DNA from: an uncultured Bacteroidota bacterium | GTDB taxonomy: Bacteria; Bacteroidota; Bacteroidia; Chitinophagales; Chitinophagaceae | Direction of reading: 5' to 3' | DNA length: 7,234 nt | Assembly: GCA_903944755.1 (NCBI GenBank) | Contig: CAJATB010000034.1 | Span: forward strand, 1-7,234 | Shown here: one piece after another, positions 1 to 4,902 of the stretch | Layout: the number at the start of each line of letters is the position of its first letter | How positions within the stretch are numbered: position 1 is the stretch's first letter | The notes under the pieces: generated by a model | Database searches by the model: none | The model's input: only the letters and a program-made list of their open reading frames with translations | What the model was told of the DNA's origin: nothing | Program-made: the position numbers and the translations under genes

Positions 1-24
1 CTAACTACCCTACTTATTTAAATT

Positions 25-58
25 AAAAAGGCTCCAGAATATTTAATTCTAGAGCCTT
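25..58 (-). terminator. Rho-independent terminator of the Hsp20 gene
   Basis: An inverted repeat pairs 28-34 (AAGGCTC) with 52-58 (GAGCCTT). After one mismatch it continues by pairing 36-40 with 46-50 around a five-base loop. Read on the minus strand, the hairpin starts about 20 nt after the Hsp20 stop codon and is followed by a T run (complement of the A's at 25-29). This is the usual form of an intrinsic terminator. Confidence 0.82.
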
Positions 59-78
59 CAAGCTGTAAACAGGATATG

Positions 79-516
79 CTACTTAACAGGAATAAACTGT
101 TCTAAATGTTTTTTTGATTGTTCGGTACGAGGTAAGGTTATTTTTAAAATGCCGTCCTCGTATTTAGCGTCAATCTTATCTTTTTTAATTTCATCAGGAA
201 GCGATAAGCTTCTTGTAAAAGATTCATAACTAAATTCTTTACGCGTATAGTTGTCGTCTTCCACTTTCTCCTCGTGTTCTTTTTCGCTAGTTATTGTAAG
301 GAGGTTTTCATCCACTTTAATTTTAAAGTCGCTCCTTTTTAGGCCAGGTGCCGCTAGTGAAACAACAAATTGGTCTTTTTCTTCTTTAATATTCACTGAA
401 GGAATATTCATTGTTTTAAACCATATTCCATTATCAAACCATTCATCCCAAGGTTTGAATAAATCATTGAATATGGTTGGGGTTCTTCTTTCTTTTGATA
501 CGGTTTGCGTGTCCAT
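79..516 (-). CDS. Hsp20/alpha-crystallin family small heat-shock protein
   Basis: This 145-residue protein is a cytoplasmic ATP-independent holdase that binds unfolding proteins and keeps them from aggregating until the DnaK/ClpB machinery refolds them. The N-terminal arm (about residues 1-37) is rich in Phe and Trp, as expected for the substrate-binding and oligomerisation arm. The alpha-crystallin domain spans about 38-132 and includes the APGLKRSDFKIKVDENLLTI segment (56-75) and the signature GILKITLPR (122-130). The C-terminal tail carries I142-P143-V144, a match to the I-x-I/V motif that docks into a neighbouring subunit. Length is typical of bacterial class A sHSPs. The start at ATG 516 keeps the whole N-terminal arm; the next Met (residue 36) would remove it. 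It has its own terminator and a candidate promoter in the 112-nt gap upstream, so it is probably expressed separately from the receptor gene. Confidence 0.95.
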   Translation of the reverse strand: MDTQTVSKERRTPTIFNDLFKPWDEWFDNGIWFKTMNIPSVNIKEEKDQFVVSLAAPGLKRSDFKIKVDENLLTITSEKEHEEKVEDDNYTRKEFSYESFTRSLSLPDEIKKDKIDAKYEDGILKITLPRTEQSKKHLEQFIPVK

Positions 517-546
517 GATAAATTATTTTAATTATTAATAATATTT

Positions 547-577
547 CGAAGGTACTATTTGATCACACCTCCGTCAA
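547..577 (-). promoter_or_regulatory. Candidate promoter for the Hsp20 gene
   Basis: On the minus strand, TTGAC (577-573) is separated by 18 nt from TACCTTCG (554-547), a 7/8 match to the Bacteroidetes -7 consensus TAnnTTTG. Transcription would start about 25-30 nt before the ATG. No CIRCE-type inverted repeat (TTAGCACTC-N9-GAGTGCTAA) is visible, so HrcA control is not supported. The match is by eye in AT-rich DNA, hence modest confidence. Confidence 0.35.
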
Positions 578-628
578 GGACTGTCGTCATTAGCAGTATT
601 GTTTTTAATCAAGGATTTAGAATGCGAA

Positions 629-3196
629 TTACTTAATTTTTAACCTCCAGCCAACATACAACATTCTCCCAGAAATTGGACCCCAAACCATTGATGCGTC
701 GAAATAAGGACTAAATGGGGTTGCAGCAGCTTGAATTGCGTTTTGTTGAAAAATGTTTGAAATGTTTTCTACACCTACATAAACATCCATTGGTGATTTT
801 TTGCCAGTAGTTTTACTCACTTGTGCATTCATTAAAAAATAACTTGGCGAGTATTCAGGTAATTGGTACGCTAACGGGTTTTCTTTAGTACTTGTTATAC
901 GTTTACTTCCATTATAGGTGATGGTATAATTAAATTTCCAACTGTTTTCAGTCGCATAATCAAGGCTAAGAAAAGCTCGGTTTTTTGCTATAAAAGGGCG
1001 TTCTAGTAATTTACCATTGTAGTCTTGCATTACATTAAAGTAACGGTAAGCGATTCGTATATCAAATTTTGTAATTGGCTGTATATTTAATTCTGCCTGA
1101 AAACTATTGGAAAAAGATTTACCATTTAAATTGTAAAAACTTACCGCACGTGGGTCTTCTAAGTCCACTACCACTTGATTTTCAAAATCATTTCTAAAAT
1201 AATCGACGCTTAGCATGGCACTATTTTGAAACAACTTAAATTTCTGGTCAATACTAATTCCTTTATTCCACGCAATTTCAGGAGCTAAACCGTAAGCATT
1301 CAAATTTGTATTCGAACTAGCTGTAATATTTACTTGTCTCGCACTCACAAAAACACTGTTGTTTTCGGCAAAAATATTTGCAGTCCTTTGTCCTCGGCCT
1401 GCACTAAATCGAATGGTAGTTCCTTTAATTGGCTCGTAACGAATATTTAAGCGGGGTGTTGCAAAAGCTCCATAAAGGTTATTATCGTCCCCCCTTAATC
1501 CTGCTACTACACTAAACTGTTCATTAGGCGTATAGGTATATTCGAAAAAGGCACCCGGTACCATTTCTTTTCTTTGGTAATTAACTAAATTAAAATCCTC
1601 ATTGTATTTATCGTATTGAAAACTTAAGCCGGTTCTAAACTTATGTATCGTAGAATTGATAATGGATTGGTAAATTAAATTACCATAAAAAGTTTCTTGC
1701 TTACCCTTGTAATTAGTTAATCCAAAAAAAGCATCTTGATTATGGTCAATTGCGTTAAGTTGAATGCCTATACTTTTATATTGCTGTTGAGGAAAAACAT
1801 ATCCCAACTTTCCGAAAAATTCATACCGTTCTGTTTTAATACCTAACCCATAATACTGTGTTGTATTTTTATGAATGGCAGGATTAAACAAAGTAGCACC
1901 CCCTGTTTTGTCATCGTTCATGGCTTTTATACCAAACTGTGCCATCAGTCCTTTACTGTTATCAAATTTAAACCTATTAACCACGCTAAATTGATTCCCA
2001 GTGGGCATATCCCTAAACCCGTCCTTATTAAAATCAAGTTGGTTGTTATTGGTAAAATTATCATGTAACAATAGGCCTGCTGACCACTTGCTATTTATTT
2101 TATGTGATAAGTTTAAATTTAAATCAGTTTTTCCAAAATCATTAATATACACATTGGCTAATAGTTTTTCCGAGGTCTCTGGCTTTTTTAATTCTACATT
2201 AATTTGTCCTGCTATACTTTCAAAACCATTTGCTACCGACCCCACACCTTTAGTAAGTTGTATGCTTTCTATCCAAGGACCTGCTATTGAATTTAAGCCT
2301 AGTAGCATAGCTAAACCTCTTGGCCCAGGCAGGTTTTCAACAGTCAGTTGGGTGTAATTGCCACTCAACCCTAGTAACTGAATTTGTTTGGAGCCAGTTA
2401 CTGCATCATTATAACTAACATCAACAGAAGGGTTGGTCTCGAAACTTTCACTAAGGTTACAACATGCTGCTTTTAATAGTTCACTACCCGTCATTACTTG
2501 TGTCCTTATAGTACTTAAATGTGGTATAAAGGTGGAACTAAGTCGGCCAAAAACAGTCACTTCATTTAAAACATTATTGGAAGCCATAATTACTTTCACT
2601 TCATCTTCATTCGTAATTAGTATTGTGTCGGCTTTATGGCCAACATAATTAATTACCAATTGGTTAATGGTATCATTGGCAGGAATTTTAAAAACTCCAA
2701 AACTGTCGGTAAGTACCCCGGTTAATTTACCCACCCAATGTACACTTGCATTAACAAGTGGTTCAAACTTTCCGTTATTGTTATTCTGTAACACAACCCC
2801 TTTGATGGTTTTAATTTCCGGTAGTTCTGTAATATCTTCATGTGATGTAGCATCCATTTCTCTATAGTGACAGCAGCCTGGAAGTGCCTCATACACTTTG
2901 TCGTTTGCTTTCAGGTTTTCTACATCATGTCCTGCAGCTACTATTTTTTCTTGTATTTTAAGGAGTGAAACACGCATAGAATCATATTCTATTTTCATCA
3001 TATTGGTTGCGACATCCCATAAAGCAGTTTTCACACCCCGTATTTTTGCCGCTGCTTCAATTCTGTCCTTACACATACCACATGCTCCATATACTTTGAA
3101 GAGCTTGGTTGTATAGGTGACATTATTGTTTTGAGCTTTGGATGCAGTGCTTATAATAAATAAACATGCAACCAAAAATATATTTTTGATTTTCAT
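629..3196 (-). CDS. TonB-dependent outer-membrane receptor with N-terminal HMA metal-binding domain
   Basis: This 855-residue protein is predicted to import a substrate, probably a metal such as copper, across the outer membrane using TonB/ExbBD energy. Order of parts: signal peptide 1-21 or 22; HMA-like domain about 29-95 with a C39-G-M-C42 site; an extension ending in G107-C108-C109-H110, typical of Bacteroidetes HMA proteins; a CarboxypepD_reg-like beta-sandwich about 131-205; a TonB-box-like stretch LNEVTVFG (210-217); a plug domain about 215-340 with an unusual C245-C246 pair; and a 22-strand-type beta-barrel about 345-855. The last strand ends WRLKIK. The N-terminus of such receptors faces the periplasm, so the HMA domain would sit at the pore exit. 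The gene follows the HYC_CC_PP gene after 67 nt on the same strand, suggesting co-transcription. The start ATG at 3196 gives a clean signal peptide. The copper assignment is inferred from the HMA and Cys sites; another soft metal or a metallophore is possible. Confidence 0.92.
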   Translation of the reverse strand: MKIKNIFLVACLFIISTASKAQNNNVTYTTKLFKVYGACGMCKDRIEAAAKIRGVKTALWDVATNMMKIEYDSMRVSLLKIQEKIVAAGHDVENLKANDKVYEALPGCCHYREMDATSHEDITELPEIKTIKGVVLQNNNNGKFEPLVNASVHWVGKLTGVLTDSFGVFKIPANDTINQLVINYVGHKADTILITNEDEVKVIMASNNVLNEVTVFGRLSSTFIPHLSTIRTQVMTGSELLKAACCNLSESFETNPSVDVSYNDAVTGSKQIQLLGLSGNYTQLTVENLPGPRGLAMLLGLNSIAGPWIESIQLTKGVGSVANGFESIAGQINVELKKPETSEKLLANVYINDFGKTDLNLNLSHKINSKWSAGLLLHDNFTNNNQLDFNKDGFRDMPTGNQFSVVNRFKFDNSKGLMAQFGIKAMNDDKTGGATLFNPAIHKNTTQYYGLGIKTERYEFFGKLGYVFPQQQYKSIGIQLNAIDHNQDAFFGLTNYKGKQETFYGNLIYQSIINSTIHKFRTGLSFQYDKYNEDFNLVNYQRKEMVPGAFFEYTYTPNEQFSVVAGLRGDDNNLYGAFATPRLNIRYEPIKGTTIRFSAGRGQRTANIFAENNSVFVSARQVNITASSNTNLNAYGLAPEIAWNKGISIDQKFKLFQNSAMLSVDYFRNDFENQVVVDLEDPRAVSFYNLNGKSFSNSFQAELNIQPITKFDIRIAYRYFNVMQDYNGKLLERPFIAKNRAFLSLDYATENSWKFNYTITYNGSKRITSTKENPLAYQLPEYSPSYFLMNAQVSKTTGKKSPMDVYVGVENISNIFQQNAIQAAATPFSPYFDASMVWGPISGRMLYVGWRLKIK

Positions 3197-3219
3197 TTTT
3201 AATTCTTTTTAACGTGAGA

Positions 3220-3288
3220 GAATTCATCAATAAAAGCACTAACAGTGCTTACGCAAAAAAGAATCAGATTAAAAAAGTCGCATAAAGT
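3220..3288. repeat. Nested inverted repeats between the HYC_CC_PP gene and the receptor gene
   Basis: A perfect 7-bp inverted repeat AAGCACT-AAC-AGTGCTT lies at 3234-3250. On the minus strand it is followed by TTTTATT, so it could act as a weak terminator or attenuator within the presumed operon. A further copy, AAGTGCTTGAATTC (3275-3288), overlaps the 3' end of the HYC_CC_PP gene. Its reverse complement parts, GAATTC (3220-3225) and AAGCACT (3234-3240), lie across the hairpin. The left arm can therefore pair with either of two right arms. The repeats are seen directly; any regulatory role is inference. Confidence 0.45.
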
Positions 3289-3656
3289 GCTTGAATTCCT
3301 TGTTTAGGAATAAGTGGTGGCGGTTCACGATGAGCATATAGAATGAACGTATTTAAAACACTGAAAGAATTTATATAAACAGGAGTAATATTTACAACAC
3401 TTGTGAATAAAATATTCACTGTGTTGTTTAAGGTAGTTTTCTGCTGATCGTTACTTAGTTTGATTTGTTTTTTTTCATCCTTGCAGCAGCTATTCTTCTT
3501 GCTATTGTTCATCCCGCATTTACTGCATTTATCTTTTTTAATAGTTGATAAGCTATACCCTGCAAACTTGTTCATACAGTAATGCATATTTACAGTAGCG
3601 CCAATAGTGGCAACACTATAAAAAAACAATAACAATATGACTACAAATTTCTTCAC
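3264..3656 (-). CDS. HYC_CC_PP family exported cysteine-rich protein
   Basis: This 130-residue protein begins with a hydrophobic signal segment (residues 2-20, likely cleavage near A20), so it is exported to the periplasm. There is no lipobox. It shows the three landmarks that name the Bacteroidetes HYC_CC_PP family: H25-Y26-C27, a C57-C58 pair and P112-P113-P114. It also has a C44-x-x-C47-G-M motif between lysine-rich stretches. Five Cys, one His and nearby Met residues could bind a soft metal, but no biochemical function is established to my knowledge. The gene starts at GTG (3656), not ATG; an in-frame TAA shortly upstream (about 8 codons) rules out a much longer start, and the GTG gives a typical MKKF signal peptide. 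It lies 67 nt upstream of the HMA-TonB receptor on the same strand, so a role as periplasmic metal carrier or sensor for that receptor is a reasonable inference. Confidence 0.85.
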   Translation of the reverse strand: MKKFVVILLLFFYSVATIGATVNMHYCMNKFAGYSLSTIKKDKCSKCGMNNSKKNSCCKDEKKQIKLSNDQQKTTLNNTVNILFTSVVNITPVYINSFSVLNTFILYAHREPPPLIPKQGIQALYATFLI

Positions 3657-3661
3657 AAGTT

Positions 3662-3720
3662 CAAAGTTACTAATTTAGTCACCCATTTCATATGAATATA
3701 TTTAAACTAGTCGTTGTCAA
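3662..3720 (-). promoter_or_regulatory. Candidate promoter elements for the HYC_CC_PP/receptor unit
   Basis: Two alternatives are visible on the minus strand. TAACTTTG (3669-3662) is an exact match to the Bacteroidetes -7 consensus TAnnTTTG, but it ends only five bases before the GTG start and has no clear TTG at the right distance. TTGACA (3720-3715) followed by TATTCA (3698-3693, 16-nt spacer) or TATATT (3700-3695, 14-nt spacer) would give a leader of about 30-35 nt. The sequence alone does not decide between them. Confidence 0.3.
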
Positions 3721-3760
3721 GTAGTTATTGCTGCGTCCTAGCCTAAGAAAGATAAAAGTC

Positions 3761-3790
3761 TTGCTGGATACTTTAAAAATAATTAATTTG
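3761..3790 (+). promoter_or_regulatory. Candidate promoter for the DoxX-like/GNAT pair
   Basis: TTG (3761-3763) is followed after 19 nt by TTAATTTG (3783-3790), a 7/8 match to the Bacteroidetes -7 element TAnnTTTG. The element ends four bases before the ATG at 3795, so the transcript would have almost no 5' leader. The match is short and lies in AT-rich DNA. Confidence 0.3.
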
Positions 3791-3794
3791 TAGT

Positions 3795-4181
3795 ATGTTA
3801 AAACAATATTTAAAAAAGGCCTTGCTAATAACAGCAGTCGTATTCTATATTTTTGGCGGCTATAACCATTTTGCAAACCCAGCTTTTTATTTGCCACTTA
3901 TACCTCCATACTTGAGTACTTGGGCAACCGAAATAAACTTACTTGCTGGAATTATAGAAATTGCTTTAGGTTTATTATTAATACCGAAATACACAAGAAA
4001 ATACGCGGGGTGGGGAATTATACTTATGCTAATTGCATTTGTTCCTAGTCATATTTACTTTATACAAAAAGGCACATTTACTTTAGGGAGTATAACCATG
4101 AGTCCTACTATTTCATGGATCAGGCTTTTGGTTGCCCAACCACTGCTTATTATTTGGGCATGGCAAATTAGTAAAGACTAA
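3795..4181 (+). CDS. DoxX-like four-helix inner-membrane protein
   Basis: This 128-residue protein is almost entirely hydrophobic, with four likely transmembrane helices at about 9-25, 45-63, 70-91 and 105-125. The GGYNHFANPAFYLPLIPPYL segment (21-40), the acidic residues E46 and E55 at the start of and within helix 2, and the AFVPSHIYF segment (81-89) fit the DoxX-like membrane protein group (the COG4270 type). Members are small integral inner-membrane proteins. Some DoxX relatives are linked to quinone-dependent redox reactions or to thiol stress, but this subgroup has no assigned reaction, so no substrate is proposed. The start ATG is the first in frame that yields the full first helix. 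The GNAT gene begins 11 nt after its stop, which suggests a two-gene operon transcribed away from the HYC_CC_PP gene. Confidence 0.82.
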   Translation: MLKQYLKKALLITAVVFYIFGGYNHFANPAFYLPLIPPYLSTWATEINLLAGIIEIALGLLLIPKYTRKYAGWGIILMLIAFVPSHIYFIQKGTFTLGSITMSPTISWIRLLVAQPLLIIWAWQISKD

Positions 4182-4192
4182 CAAATCAACGA

Positions 4193-4708
4193 ATGGAAAT
4201 ACAACCCCTGCATTTAAAAAACGAACTAGTAGCGCTAACCCCTTTGCTTGCGGAACATTTTAATGAATTGTACTTAGTAGCAGCTGACCCGCTTATTTGG
4301 GAGCAACACCCCAACCCCCACCGTTATAAAAAGGAAGTTTTCGAGAATTATTTCAAGGGTGCAATTTTGTCGAAAGGGGCTTTTTTAATAAAAAATACAG
4401 TTACTGGAAATGCAATTGGCAGTAGTCGTTTTTACGACTATGTGCCTGAGCGAAGTGAAATAAAAATTGGCTACACCTTCTTTTCCAGGGATTGCTGGGG
4501 TAAGCCATTCAATAAGGAAGTAAAAATACTTATGTTAAACTATATATTACAATATGTAGAAAACGTTATTTTTCATGTAGGCGCTGAAAACATTCGCTCG
4601 CAAAAGGCAATGGAAAAATTAGGTGCAGTAAAAATTAGTGAAGAACAAGTGGCTTATTTTGGCGAAGCCACTAGACTAAACTTTGTATACTTAATTACTA
4701 AAGTGTAA
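4193..4708 (+). CDS. GNAT family N-acetyltransferase (RimJ/RimL-like)
   Basis: This 171-residue protein fits the Acetyltransf_3 (RimJ/RimL-like) branch of the GNAT superfamily, which transfers acetyl from acetyl-CoA to an amine. Visible landmarks are the N-terminal recognition region (1-60), the central strands GNAIGSSRFYDY (72-83) and SEIKIGYTFFSRDCWGKPFN (88-107), and the final VGAENIRSQKAMEKLGA segment (129-145), which is the family's motif B region with the conserved Asn, Ser and Leu-Gly. The acetyl-CoA pyrophosphate loop normally reads Q/R-x-x-G-x-G/A; here the equivalent W102-G-K-P-F-N-K-E is a close variant with Pro instead of the usual Gly. Length is normal. The acceptor could be a ribosomal protein N-terminus, an antibiotic or a small amine; the sequence does not tell. 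It lies 11 nt downstream of the DoxX-like gene and ends about 135 nt before the shared terminator. Confidence 0.86.
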   Translation: MEIQPLHLKNELVALTPLLAEHFNELYLVAADPLIWEQHPNPHRYKKEVFENYFKGAILSKGAFLIKNTVTGNAIGSSRFYDYVPERSEIKIGYTFFSRDCWGKPFNKEVKILMLNYILQYVENVIFHVGAENIRSQKAMEKLGAVKISEEQVAYFGEATRLNFVYLITKV

Positions 4709-4843
4709 TTATGTTGAACTCTGATTTTATGGTGTTTAGTATTAAAAATATGTTCCTGACAACCAATAGATGGCTGTTTTACGAAATTTATATTTTGAAT
4801 AAGAAATAAACTACATAATTTGATACAAAAAAATTTAGTGTAG

Positions 4844-4882
4844 AAAAAAAAGAGGTGACCTACTATTAGGTCACCTCTTTTT
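4844..4882. terminator. Bidirectional terminator between the GNAT gene and katG
   Basis: A perfect 10-bp inverted repeat, AGAGGTGACC (4851-4860) and GGTCACCTCT (4869-4878), encloses an eight-base loop. The stem is flanked by A's at 4844-4850 and T's at 4879-4882, so the hairpin is followed by a T run in both directions. It lies 20 nt beyond the katG stop on the minus strand and also downstream of the GNAT gene on the plus strand, serving convergent transcripts. The rest of the 4709-4902 gap shows nothing recognisable. Confidence 0.9.
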
Positions 4883-4902
4883 GTATAAATACTTCGATTA
4901 AA

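Noticed and set aside
251..538. 95-codon plus-strand open frame antisense to the Hsp20 gene
   Set aside because: It mirrors a clear Hsp20 coding region, runs into the promoter gap, and its product resembles no family. It is a shadow frame.
517..628. Possible terminator after the TonB receptor gene (ACTG/CAGT hairpin near 580-598)
   Set aside because: The stem is only four base pairs with a long loop and no T run follows on the minus strand. The receptor transcript end is therefore not located, and read-through into the Hsp20 gene cannot be excluded.
2001..2357. 118-codon plus-strand open frame inside the TonB receptor gene
   Set aside because: The opposite strand encodes the conserved plug and barrel. 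The plus-strand product has no recognisable domain or start context.
629..3196. Frameshift or gene fusion artefact joining the HMA domain to the receptor
   Set aside because: The frame is continuous, with a single signal peptide at the start and no second signal sequence or internal start before the CarboxypepD_reg-like domain. The fusion appears genuine.
3594..3656. Lipoprotein signal for the HYC_CC_PP protein
   Set aside because: The first cysteine (C27) follows VNMHY, not a lipobox of the L-A/S-G/A-C type, and it belongs to the family's HYC motif. Ordinary signal peptidase I cleavage near A20 is more likely.
3688..3897. 69-codon minus-strand open frame across the divergent gap and the DoxX-like start
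   Set aside because: It overlaps the first helix of the DoxX-like gene and the intergenic promoters. Its product is of low complexity with no family features.
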